Positions 1 through 7,044 of a DNA stretch of 9,956 nucleotides are shown here, in pieces. Each line of letters starts with the position of its first letter. Position 1 is the stretch's first letter. Origin of the DNA: an uncultured Eubacteriales bacterium (GTDB taxonomy: Bacteria > Bacillota > Clostridia > Christensenellales > Aristaeellaceae); assembly GCA_900548125.1 (NCBI GenBank), contig URJN01000063.1, forward strand, positions 1-9,956, written 5' to 3'. The notes under the pieces are model-generated. The model saw only the letters and a list, made by a program, of their open reading frames with translations, was not told the DNA's origin and ran no database searches. Made by a program: the position numbers and the translations under genes.

Positions 1-196
1 GTCTATTATATCAAAAAGAATCGCGTTTTTCCAGTGGGAAGGGGTCGCTCAGTATAAATTTTTATTATAGCAGTCAAAGAAGATGATATCTATACTTTTG
101 GCGAAATGTGGAATAAAATAAGGCCAGAAGATGTGCTGAATGACAATAACATCAATGTGCAGGGAACAGAAAAGGAGAGGTGAAAGAGCAGGGATC
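1..196 (+). promoter_or_regulatory. AT-rich leader upstream of the first gene, candidate promoter region
   Basis: This stretch is clearly more AT-rich than the rest of the window and holds no convincing complete gene. Several -10-like boxes are visible: TATAAA at 53-58, TATTAT at 63-68, TATACT at 91-96 and TAAAAT at 114-119. None has a good TTGACA partner at 16-18 bp; the best is TTTCCA at 28-33, 19 bp before TATAAA. An imperfect AT-rich inverted repeat (TATAA at 53-57 with TTATA at 65-69) overlaps these boxes and could be an operator. A strong Shine-Dalgarno-like AAGGAGAGG lies at 172-180 without a well-spaced long ORF behind it. A promoter for the downstream gene block very likely lies here, but I cannot say which box is used. 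Confidence 0.3.
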
Positions 197-264
197 ATGT
201 GCTGCACAAACGTTGGACGTTTATTCAGCCTGATGTGCGAAATTGTGGAAAGGGGATTCTAAAA

Positions 265-867
265 ATGAAAAAAATTCTGAGCTTTGTTCTGATGATGTGC
301 GTTCTGATGACCATTCCGATGTTTGCGTTCGCCGCGGTTTCCGGCGATGAGCCGCTGACCATCGGCACGCCGTTTATGATTACCAACGCGGGTCAGGGCC
401 CGGGCGGCAAGATGGGCCGACTGCTGGTCAGCCGCGCCGGCACGCTGACGGAGGATGAAGATTTCTACTACGTGGACGTGCCCTATGCCGCCGACGTGGA
501 CGCCCGCGATTACAGCGCGATCGTCATCGTCATCGGCTCGACCGATAAGGGTCTGGGCGCGACCGGCATCACCATCGATCAGGAAATCGCCCGCGTGGAC
601 GAGGTTGTCGCCCGTGCGAACGAGAAGGGTGTTCCGGTGATCGCCGTCATGCTCGAAAAAGATAAGCGTTCGGACGTCAAGACCAACGCCAACGAGCGCT
701 GCATCGACGCGGTTTGCCCGCATGCCTCTTGGATGATCGTCACCGCCGACGTCAACACCGACGGCCGCTACGATGCGTTCAAGGCCGAAAACGGCACCCC
801 GCTGACCGTGCTGGATTCCTCGATGGATTTCATCTCTCTGGTTCAGCAGGCGTTTGTGAAGGAATAA
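265..867 (+). CDS. Exported small alpha/beta protein, DUF6305-like
   Basis: A 200-residue protein of unknown biochemical role. The start at 265 is chosen because it gives a clean signal peptide (KK at 2-3, hydrophobic stretch about 5-22, AFA-type cleavage site near 23) and has a GGAAAGGGG ribosome site at 247-255; the longer frame opening at GTG 199 would bury this signal. The mature part has a hydrophobic beta strand at about 84-91 (YSAIVIVIG), a helix at about 105-120, a second strand at 123-130 (VPVIAVML) and a third near 156-161, which suggests a flavodoxin- or Rossmann-like sandwich. Two cysteines (146 and 151) could form a disulphide outside the cell. I recall DUF6305 for proteins of this look beside TRAP-type permeases and pgs genes, but this is recollection and not a search. 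The permease gene follows after 39 bp, so the protein may serve as an extracytoplasmic partner of that transporter. It has no resemblance to the usual DctP solute receptor. Confidence 0.75.
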   Translation: MKKILSFVLMMCVLMTIPMFAFAAVSGDEPLTIGTPFMITNAGQGPGGKMGRLLVSRAGTLTEDEDFYYVDVPYAADVDARDYSAIVIVIGSTDKGLGATGITIDQEIARVDEVVARANEKGVPVIAVMLEKDKRSDVKTNANERCIDAVCPHASWMIVTADVNTDGRYDAFKAENGTPLTVLDSSMDFISLVQQAFVKE

Positions 868-906
868 CAGCCGCACAAAAAAGGAAGTAGGGGAGGACGA
901 CAACAC

Positions 907-2208
907 ATGTCGACTTACGTTAGCACAACGATAGTCCTTGTTGCGATGGTTGCCGCCTTTGTCATCAGCAGCCTGCTGCTCAAGTCGCCGGATATCTCGC
1001 TGGCGATTGCGGCGACGGTTGCGGTTTGCTTCGGTTGTGGATTCGGATGGACGGATTCACTGCCGCGCGTATTGGTGGAGGGCCTTTTCGTCAACCTGGA
1101 TATTGCACTGCTCTTTATCGCCGCGTCAATCTTCGTGAATATCTATTCCAAGACGGGCGCGATTGACGTTGTGACGCGGAAAATCGTTTCCCGCGTGAAC
1201 AACAAGTGGATTCTGCTGGCCATCATGGGCGTGATGATGATCATCCCCGGCGCGCTGACCGGCGCGGGCAGCATCTCCATTTTCGTTCTCGGCTCGATGG
1301 TGACCACCGTGGTCAGCGCCATGGGTCTTTCCAAGAAAAAGACGGCCGCGTTCGTCTTTATGTTCGCCATTATGAGCGCGGCGGCGCCGCCCGTCAACCT
1401 CTGGGCGATGATGATCGCTTCCGGCTGCGATATTCCGTATGTCGGTTTCGACGTGCCGCTGCTGGCGCCGCTGACGGTCTGCGCGCTGTTTACGATCATC
1501 TTCCTCGGCTGGGGCAGCAAACCCAAGCCCAAGGAGGAAATCCTCGCGCAGCTTCCGGAAGCGCCGAAGATGAGCGCGTGGCGCATTGTGACCCCGCTGG
1601 TGGTGCTCATCGCGCTGTTCCTCGCCTCGAACTATCTGGCGCACTCCATGCCGGTGCTCGGCCTGCCGCTGATGTTCATCATCTGCGCGATTGTGGCCGC
1701 GCTGTGCAACCCGAAGAAGATGGGCTTCAAGGATTACCTGAAGATCATCAACGACACCTTCGAGCAGATTTTCCCGCTGATTGCGACCGTGCTGAGCGTC
1801 GGCATGCTGCAAAACGCGATGTCCGCGACGGGCGTAAAGGGTCTGATCGGCATCACGTTTATCACCATGCCGGTTTACCTGATTTACGCGACCGTGCTGT
1901 TCATTGCCCCGATTCTTCAGGGCGCACTCAACTACGGCAGCGCCGTCGTCTTTGGCGCACCGCTGATCTTCATGTTCAACTCGATGGGCTATGATCCCAA
2001 GATCGCTGCCATCGCGCTGAGCCTGATGTTCCCGATCGGCGACTGCCTGCCGCCGTCCCGCATCACGGGTCGCCTGGCGATTGAGGCCACGGGTTACGAA
2101 GGCAAGTACACCAGCTTCCTGCTGACGGTGCTTGTGCCGTGCCTGGTACTCGGTCTGATTTCGCTGGCGATGCTGATCTGGCCGAACTCGTTTACGTTCC
2201 TGCTGTAA
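907..2208 (+). CDS. TRAP large-permease / ion-transporter superfamily membrane protein
   Basis: A 433-residue polytopic inner-membrane protein with about 11-12 predicted hydrophobic segments, of the length expected for a DctM-like large permease or related IT-superfamily carrier. Two similar re-entrant-loop regions are visible: PGALTGAGSISIF at about 114-126 followed by helix-breaking AAAPP at 158-162, and LQGALNYGSAVVFGAP at 337-352 followed by FPIGDCLPPSR at 375-385. This pseudo-twofold pattern is typical of transporters that use two hairpin loops to bind an organic anion and cations. A charged cytoplasmic loop (KPKPKEE, 205-211) separates the two halves. The start has a GGGGAGG site at 890-896. 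A 57-residue membrane mini-protein is encoded 15 bp downstream and an exported protein 39 bp upstream, so it may work as part of a multi-component uptake or efflux system. The substrate is not readable from sequence; neighbouring genes suggest a glutamate-derived or gamma-glutamyl compound (inference). Confidence 0.8.
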   Translation: MSTYVSTTIVLVAMVAAFVISSLLLKSPDISLAIAATVAVCFGCGFGWTDSLPRVLVEGLFVNLDIALLFIAASIFVNIYSKTGAIDVVTRKIVSRVNNKWILLAIMGVMMIIPGALTGAGSISIFVLGSMVTTVVSAMGLSKKKTAAFVFMFAIMSAAAPPVNLWAMMIASGCDIPYVGFDVPLLAPLTVCALFTIIFLGWGSKPKPKEEILAQLPEAPKMSAWRIVTPLVVLIALFLASNYLAHSMPVLGLPLMFIICAIVAALCNPKKMGFKDYLKIINDTFEQIFPLIATVLSVGMLQNAMSATGVKGLIGITFITMPVYLIYATVLFIAPILQGALNYGSAVVFGAPLIFMFNSMGYDPKIAAIALSLMFPIGDCLPPSRITGRLAIEATGYEGKYTSFLLTVLVPCLVLGLISLAMLIWPNSFTFLL

Positions 2209-2223
2209 GAAAGGAGGATGGGC

Positions 2224-2397
2224 ATGGTTCTGATTTCGGATATCATTTATTGCATCTATGTGGGCTTCGCGGCGATCACCTTCCTGTTTCTGCTGAAGCA
2301 TCTGTTTAAGCGCGAAAAGAATCAGGGATTGGTCAACGACATCGTGTATGCCTATTGTCTCATCCCGTTCCTCCTGCGCGTTCTGCAAATCAAGTGA
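2224..2397 (+). CDS. 57-residue membrane mini-protein, possible small permease subunit
   Basis: This short gene has a near-perfect AAGGAGG ribosome site at 2211-2217 placed 6 bp before ATG 2224, and fills the gap between the permease stop (2208) and the next gene (2411) almost exactly. The protein has two hydrophobic segments: residues about 2-25 (start VLISDIIYC, end TFLFLLKH) and about 39-54 (DIVYAYCLIPFLLRV), joined by a basic stretch HLFKREKN at 26-33. That gives a likely two-helix hairpin with a cytoplasmic positive loop. I recognise no family. Position and topology suggest a minimal counterpart of the small DctQ-type subunit of TRAP transporters, though DctQ normally has four helices and about 150 residues. 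The alternative ATG at 2218 abuts the ribosome site and is less likely. That it is a real gene is well supported; its role is inference. Confidence 0.8.
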   Translation: MVLISDIIYCIYVGFAAITFLFLLKHLFKREKNQGLVNDIVYAYCLIPFLLRVLQIK

Positions 2398-2410
2398 GGG
2401 GAGAAGTGAA

Positions 2411-3583
2411 ATGAAAATGGATAAAAGCCTCCTCAAAAAGCTCGTCGCGCTTGCCGGAGCTTTGGTGTTTGCAGCGCTGGCTGGCATGGATTTTTACGAC
2501 CACAGACATTCCAAGGAAACCGTCGTCGCTTCCGACGCGCTGACGGAAACCCACATGCTCAGCGAGTGGCTGCCCAACCTGGAAGGCACCTACGGCGATA
2601 CGCCGGTGTTCTTCTTCGATTCCGGCGTGGAGGGCGGCACGGTGCTTTACGTCGGCGGTACGCATCCGTATGAGCCGGCGGCGAGCCTTTCCGCTTACAC
2701 GCTGCTGGAGAACATCCACGTGCAGAAGGGCCGCGTGATTATCATCCCGCAGGCCAACCGCAGCGGCACCACGACCGGCATGCTCGGCAACGCTTACCCG
2801 AGCTACTACGAGCTGGATACCGACTGGGGCACTGTGAAGTTCAAGAACGGCGACCGCTGGGCGAACCCGCTGGATTCCTGGCCGGATCCGTTCACCTACA
2901 TCCACTATCCCTCCAACGTGGCGCTGACGTATCAGGATATCCGCAACGTCAACCGCTGCTATCCGGGTCGCCCGGACGGCTCGCTCATCGAGCGCGTCTG
3001 CTACGCGATCATGGAGATCATCCGCAACGAGGGCGTGGACATCGCCATCGACGCGCATGAAGCCGCCGTCATGTATCCGGTCGTTGAGACCTACGTGGCG
3101 CATGACCGTGCGCTGGATATCGCGATGATGGCTTCCATGAGCCTGTCGGCGGAGAAGTTCTACATGAAGTGTGAAGCCTCCCCGAAGAACCTGCGCGGCC
3201 TGTCCCATCGTGAATGGGGCGACTTCAGCGATACGCTGGCCGTGCTGATGGAAACTCCGCAGACCTTCACGGACTGGATCGTCGGTCCGATGACCAAGGA
3301 GCTGCAAACCATCGGTTCGGATGAATTCCTCGACGTGGCATCCAAGAAGGGTCTGACCTACGTGGATTACAACGCCGATTTCGGCACGCCGATCGAGTAC
3401 CGCGTCGGCCGTCATCTCGAAGGCGCGAAGGAACTCATCAACTGGGCGAACATGATGCTCATGGATCCGGAGAAGGAAGTGCAGGTCACTTGGCCCGGCT
3501 TCGATGACCTGATGGACAAGAAGTGCGGCTACTTCCTCAAGAACCCGGAGACCGCGGATCCCAAGCTGGTGTTTGAAATCTAA
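2411..3583 (+). CDS. Membrane-anchored zinc hydrolase, M14 / AstE-AspA (succinylglutamate desuccinylase-like) family
   Basis: A 390-residue predicted metallohydrolase. Start 2411 has AGGGGAG at 2397-2403; the longer frame from 2348 lies inside the preceding mini-gene. Residues 1-8 are basic and 9-26 hydrophobic, giving an uncleaved anchor or signal peptide, so the catalytic domain should lie outside the membrane. The zinc site reads GGTHPYEP (H85 and E88) and DAHEA (H216). An NRCYPG segment at 181-186 matches the conserved asparagine-arginine substrate-binding motif (usual form NRxFPG), and LMETPQ (E281) fits the catalytic glutamate. Members cleave amide bonds next to acidic residues, as in N-succinylglutamate, N-acetylaspartate or C-terminal residues of peptides. 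The gamma-PGA hydrolases of the PghP type share this fold, so a gamma-glutamyl peptide substrate is plausible given pgsBC nearby. A cytosolic arginine-catabolic AstE role is unlikely because of the anchor. The family call is firm; the substrate is inference. Confidence 0.85.
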   Translation: MKMDKSLLKKLVALAGALVFAALAGMDFYDHRHSKETVVASDALTETHMLSEWLPNLEGTYGDTPVFFFDSGVEGGTVLYVGGTHPYEPAASLSAYTLLENIHVQKGRVIIIPQANRSGTTTGMLGNAYPSYYELDTDWGTVKFKNGDRWANPLDSWPDPFTYIHYPSNVALTYQDIRNVNRCYPGRPDGSLIERVCYAIMEIIRNEGVDIAIDAHEAAVMYPVVETYVAHDRALDIAMMASMSLSAEKFYMKCEASPKNLRGLSHREWGDFSDTLAVLMETPQTFTDWIVGPMTKELQTIGSDEFLDVASKKGLTYVDYNADFGTPIEYRVGRHLEGAKELINWANMMLMDPEKEVQVTWPGFDDLMDKKCGYFLKNPETADPKLVFEI

Positions 3584-3814
3584 GCGCTATTCTCGATTTG
3601 AACTGCGATTTTCAATCCGAGAATGGTGTGAACATGAAACGGAATGAGAAAAGGAGCTTTGCGGCCTAGATGAGGAGGGCGGCAGGATCACGGTGTCGGC
3701 GAGGGCAGAAAGCCACCCATACGGTTTTCAATTTGCAAAGCGGCTTTTCTACATGTATGACGTATGCGTTTTCAATTATTCAGAAACAGGAAGAGGAAAA
3801 AAGGAGACTAACGT
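3584..3814 (+). promoter_or_regulatory. 231-bp intergenic region with candidate promoter and repeated TTTTCAAT motif
   Basis: No gene is supported here. An imperfect hairpin spans 3589-3624: ATTCTCG (3589-3595) pairs with CGAGAAT (3618-3624), and after a 2-nt mismatch TTGAA pairs with TTCAA. It lacks a T-run, so it is not a clear terminator. A possible promoter for the dipeptidase gene is TTGCAA at 3733-3738 and TATGAC at 3756-3761, with 17-bp spacing and four of six matches in each box. The octamer TTTTCAAT occurs three times, at 3609-3616, 3725-3732 and 3769-3776, twice flanking the candidate promoter and spaced 44 bp start to start. The arrangement suggests a separately controlled transcript for the dipeptidase, but this is weak evidence. 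Confidence 0.3.
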
Positions 3815-5443
3815 ATGAGCAAGAAAATCTTGGGCGCGTTGGCGCTCACGCTGGCCTCTGCTATGATGACGTCAAGCGCGATGGCATGTACGGTTTATGG
3901 CATCGGCAAAGACGCGACGGCGGACGGTTCGACGATGGTGACACACACCTGCGACTCGACGAGCGATGATTTCCGCATGTGGATCATCCCGGAGATGGAA
4001 GGCGGCGAGGGAATCACCGCTGACATCGTAATGAACGGCAACACGTGGGGCGACTGGTCGGATTACCCGAACACGAAGAACTACGGCAGTGGCATGGTCA
4101 TGGGCGAAATGCCTCAGCCGAAGGATACCTTCCAGTATCTGCACACGAATTACTCCATCATCAACGAAAACGGCGTGGCGATGGGCGAATCGACTTGCGG
4201 TATTGACAGCACGACGGAATACGGCAAGAAGATGAACGCTCTGATGAACGACGGCAACAACGGCATCATCGACTGCTATCAGGCGCAGCACGTGGCGCTG
4301 CGCTATGCGACCACCGCCCGCGAGGCTGTGGAAATCATGGGTGCGCTGGTTGATGAATACGGCTGGAACGCCTGGCCGGAGTGCATCAACATCTGCGACG
4401 GCAACGAAGTCTGGATTGCGGAATTCTATGGCCGCGACCTGTGGTGCGCCGTGCGCGTGCCGGACGATGCGTTCTTCGTCTGTGCGAACCGCTGCCGCAT
4501 CAACGAAATGGACTTTGAGGATAACGAGAACTACATCTGGTCCAAGACCCTCAAGCCGTTCGCGATTGAGAACGGTCTGTGGAGCGAGGACAGCGGCGTT
4601 CCGTTCCAGCCTGCCAACATCTACGCGCCGAATTACAGCATGGGCTGCATCCGCCGCGAGTGGCGTGCGCTGAGCCTCGTCGCGCCGAGCCTGAACCTCG
4701 ACCCGCACGTCGATCCGCAGAACGCGGTTTACCCGATGTTCGTCGTGCCGGAGAACAAGCTGAGCGTGGAAGACGTTCGCAAGATGAACAGCGATTACTA
4801 TCAGGGCACTGAATTTGACGTTTCCCTGTCTCCGGAAGCCGGCCCGTATGGCAACCCGCTGAACGAGTACAACAAGGAGCGCCCGATCAACATGTATCGT
4901 GCGACCTATCACTTCATCGCCAACATTAAGGCCGACATGCCCAAGGAAGCCAAGCCGCTGATGTGGATCGGCTGGGGCGCCCCGGATTCCTCCTACATGA
5001 TTCCGCTGTTCGCGACCATGACCAAGCTGCCGCCGCAGCTGAGCACCGGCAGCCGCTATGGCAAGTTTGACCGCGATTCCGCATGGTGGGTCTCTTCCTA
5101 CGTGCAGCAGACCGCGACGCAGAACTACGACAGCGCGATTGAAGAAATCTACGCGGCTCGTGACCCGAAGATGGCCGAGCAGTATGAAACCGTTATTGCC
5201 ATGCAGGAAGCCGCCGCGGCGCTTTCCAACGCGGGCAAGGGCGATGAAGCCGTGAAGCTGCTGACCGATTATGCCTACAACAACGCGATTGACTGGCATA
5301 ACTACTGGCTGGAGCTCGGCGACGAACTCTATGGCACGTATATGTTCAACCGTGTGGATATGAAGCGTGCCGCTTATCCCGACTGGTGGAGTGAGATCCT
5401 CAACAACGCGCCGCGCATGCCGGTTGAAGAATCCGCCAAGTAA
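3815..5443 (+). CDS. Exported C69-family (PepD-like) dipeptidase, Ntn hydrolase
   Basis: A 542-residue peptidase of family C69, of usual length for secreted members. The start has AAAAAGGAGAC at 3798-3808. Residues 1-24 form a signal peptide (KK at 3-4, hydrophobic core 5-18, end SSAMA), and cleavage after A24 would expose Cys25 as the N-terminal nucleophile, as needed in this Ntn-hydrolase family. Next comes CTVYGIGKDATADGSTM, matching the family's N-terminal pattern of a Cys followed by G-K-x-A-x-x-D-G-S. The region EVWIAEFYGRDLWCAVRVPD and ANRCRI (around residues 199-230) matches another conserved family block. C69 enzymes remove dipeptides with broad specificity; the export signal places this one outside the membrane. 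It follows the M14-like hydrolase and precedes gamma-PGA genes, so both hydrolases could process an extracellular glutamyl peptide, or simply nutrient peptides. AMAC is a poor lipobox, and lipid on Cys25 would block catalysis, so a lipoprotein is unlikely. Confidence 0.9.
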   Translation: MSKKILGALALTLASAMMTSSAMACTVYGIGKDATADGSTMVTHTCDSTSDDFRMWIIPEMEGGEGITADIVMNGNTWGDWSDYPNTKNYGSGMVMGEMPQPKDTFQYLHTNYSIINENGVAMGESTCGIDSTTEYGKKMNALMNDGNNGIIDCYQAQHVALRYATTAREAVEIMGALVDEYGWNAWPECINICDGNEVWIAEFYGRDLWCAVRVPDDAFFVCANRCRINEMDFEDNENYIWSKTLKPFAIENGLWSEDSGVPFQPANIYAPNYSMGCIRREWRALSLVAPSLNLDPHVDPQNAVYPMFVVPENKLSVEDVRKMNSDYYQGTEFDVSLSPEAGPYGNPLNEYNKERPINMYRATYHFIANIKADMPKEAKPLMWIGWGAPDSSYMIPLFATMTKLPPQLSTGSRYGKFDRDSAWWVSSYVQQTATQNYDSAIEEIYAARDPKMAEQYETVIAMQEAAAALSNAGKGDEAVKLLTDYAYNNAIDWHNYWLELGDELYGTYMFNRVDMKRAAYPDWWSEILNNAPRMPVEESAK

Positions 5444-5463
5444 TAATTCCCCCTTTTCGTCTC

Positions 5464-5500
5464 ATCCAAGCGCCCAAGTGGGCGCTTGGATATTCCTTTT
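5464..5500 (+). terminator. Intrinsic terminator / possible attenuator between dipeptidase gene and pgsB
   Basis: A perfect 12-bp stem, ATCCAAGCGCCC (5464-5475) with GGGCGCTTGGAT (5480-5491), closes a 4-nt AAGT loop and is followed by the T-rich run TATTCCTTTT (5491-5500). It lies 20 bp after tandem stop codons TAATAA (5441-5446) of the dipeptidase gene. Only 31 bp separate the stem from the pgsB start, leaving no room for a full promoter after it, so pgsB must be transcribed by read-through or from a promoter upstream of or overlapping the hairpin. Confidence 0.8.
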
Positions 5501-5522
5501 CTCGCTTGGGAGGCTTTTGTAA

Positions 5523-6617
5523 ATGACGATTGTGATCGCCGTGCTTGCCGCGCTGCTTGTGCTGGGCATTACGGAAAATTTGCTGCATCGGCGTGCGCTG
5601 GAGCAAATCCCGATTCGGATTCTCGTCAACGGGACGAGAGGAAAAACGACGGTGACGCGAACAATCGCCGCGGCGCTGAACGCCGCCGGAATCCGCACCT
5701 ACGCCAAAACGACAGGCTCCGAGGCACGTCGGATTGATCCGGACGGCACGGAGGCAGAATATCGCAAGAAAAACCGCCCGGTCAGCATCATGGAACAGCT
5801 CCCGTTTGTTCGCCTGGCAGTCAGAGGCAAAGCACAGGCGATTGTCGTTGAATGTATGGCGCAGAGAATCGAGAACCAGTTTTTGATGGCCGATAAGCTG
5901 ATTCGGCCGCAGTATGTCGTCATCACCAACGCCTATGTCGATCACGCGGACGAAATTGGGCGGACGGAAGAAGAGACGGTGCATACGCTGGCGCAGTCCA
6001 TCCCCGAGGGGAGCTGCGTGATTGCGCACGACGGGCGCTTTGGTGCGTATACGCACGAACTGATCATGCCTAAAGAAGAGATTGATTTGGAACGGTTCGC
6101 TTCGTGCCCGTTCCCTATTTATGAAGAAAACATTCAGTTGGTGCTGGCGCTGACGGATGCGCTGGGCATCGGGAGAGAAACCGCTTATGCGGGCATTTTG
6201 AAAACCTCGCCGGATATCGGCATGTACACGAGCGTGGAAACGGGCGATTGCTCCATTCGCAACGCATTTGCGGCGAACGATGCGGTCAGTTTCGGCTCGA
6301 TTATCAACGCATATACGCAGCCCTTTCTGCTTTTATATAATCATCGAAAAGACCGCGGTTACCGCATGGAGGCTTTCGCGAACGCCATCCGCCAAAGCAC
6401 AGCCAAGCCGGTTTGCATCGGCGTGATCGGGGATCATAAAAAGGCGTGCGCCCGGTATATGCAGCGTGCAACGGGCATACAGGCGCAGGCGGTCGAACGG
6501 CCAAAGGAATGGATTCAGGCGCAAAACGTCCGGCATGTGCTTTGTGCGGGCAATATCAAGGGAGAAGGCCGTCAATTTCTGGAGGAAATGATCGAGGAGG
6601 CACGGCAGAATGTATGA
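5523..6617 (+). CDS. pgsB: Poly-gamma-glutamate synthase subunit PgsB (CapB)
   Basis: A 364-residue ATP-dependent amide ligase related to Mur ligases that links glutamate through its gamma-carboxyl group; it acts at the inner face of the membrane with PgsC. An N-terminal hydrophobic anchor covers residues about 2-19. The P-loop NGTRGKTT is at 36-43, VVECMA at 108-113, NAYVDHADEIG at 136-146, NAFAANDAVSFGSIIN at 247-262 and LLLYNHRKDRGYR at 269-281, all in the order seen in PgsB/CapB. The protein is a little shorter than the roughly 390-residue Bacillus form. The start has GGGAGG at 5508-5513, 9 bp before ATG. The stop overlaps pgsC by 8 bp. A terminator-like hairpin just upstream may control expression. 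The family assignment is firm; whether the product is a long capsule polymer, a released polymer or short gamma-glutamyl chains cannot be told. Confidence 0.95.
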   Translation: MTIVIAVLAALLVLGITENLLHRRALEQIPIRILVNGTRGKTTVTRTIAAALNAAGIRTYAKTTGSEARRIDPDGTEAEYRKKNRPVSIMEQLPFVRLAVRGKAQAIVVECMAQRIENQFLMADKLIRPQYVVITNAYVDHADEIGRTEEETVHTLAQSIPEGSCVIAHDGRFGAYTHELIMPKEEIDLERFASCPFPIYEENIQLVLALTDALGIGRETAYAGILKTSPDIGMYTSVETGDCSIRNAFAANDAVSFGSIINAYTQPFLLLYNHRKDRGYRMEAFANAIRQSTAKPVCIGVIGDHKKACARYMQRATGIQAQAVERPKEWIQAQNVRHVLCAGNIKGEGRQFLEEMIEEARQNV

Positions 6618-7044
6618 TATCGCCGTTGCGCTCAGCGTGGTGCTGAGCTTTGGGCTTTACGAAGGCTTTGGGCTGCTGACCGGCGGCATGGTCTCGGCGG
6701 GCTATCTCTGCCTGTTTCTGGAGGAGCCGCTGCGAATCGTGACGACGCTTCTGCTGGCCGTCATCGTCCATGGGCTGGTGCTGCTGATTTCGCGGGCGAC
6801 CATTTTATACAGCAGGCGGCGCTTCATGGTGACGATGCTGCTGAGCCTGATTTTTGCTTGGATCATCGAGCAGGCGCTCTTGCGCATGGCGCTTATTCCG
6901 CAGGATATCCGCATCATCGGCCATGTTGTGCCCGGCTTGATCGCCAACGACATGTATAAGCAGGGCATTTTCAAAACGCTGCTGGGCGTTCTGACCTCGG
7001 CGGCGATTGTCCGGCTGTTGGTCATGGTGGTGGTTGCGCTATGA
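6610..7044 (+). CDS. pgsC: Poly-gamma-glutamate synthase membrane subunit PgsC (CapC)
   Basis: A 144-residue integral membrane protein of usual PgsC length (about 150), with four to five hydrophobic segments. Diagnostic PgsC blocks are present: GGMVSAGYL at 25-33, ILYSRRRFMVTM at 65-76 and GHVVPGLIANDMYKQG at 104-119, which correspond closely to the Bacillus protein. PgsC forms the membrane part of the ligase with PgsB and is thought to help move the growing chain. The start has GAGGAGG at 6594-6600 and overlaps the pgsB stop by 8 bp (ATGTATGA), which implies translational coupling and matched subunit amounts. Its own stop overlaps the pgsW start. Confidence 0.95.
   Translation: MYDIAVALSVVLSFGLYEGFGLLTGGMVSAGYLCLFLEEPLRIVTTLLLAVIVHGLVLLISRATILYSRRRFMVTMLLSLIFAWIIEQALLRMALIPQDIRIIGHVVPGLIANDMYKQGIFKTLLGVLTSAAIVRLLVMVVVAL

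Noticed and set aside
98..113. Sigma-54-like TTGGC element upstream of the first gene
   Set aside because: The required GC at the -12 position is absent (AA at 112-113).
1126..2487. 453-residue open frame on the minus strand
   Set aside because: It lies antisense to the permease, is rich in Arg, His, Gln and Asp, has no family features and no ribosome site, and is explained by GC-biased third positions of the + strand gene.
3670..3969. 99-residue + strand frame before and into the dipeptidase gene
   Set aside because: No ribosome site, Arg-rich start, and it runs out of frame into the well-supported signal peptide and catalytic start of the C69 gene.
3872..5299. 475-residue open frame on the minus strand
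   Set aside because: Antisense to the C69 gene with Arg/Val/His-rich low-information sequence; a composition shadow.
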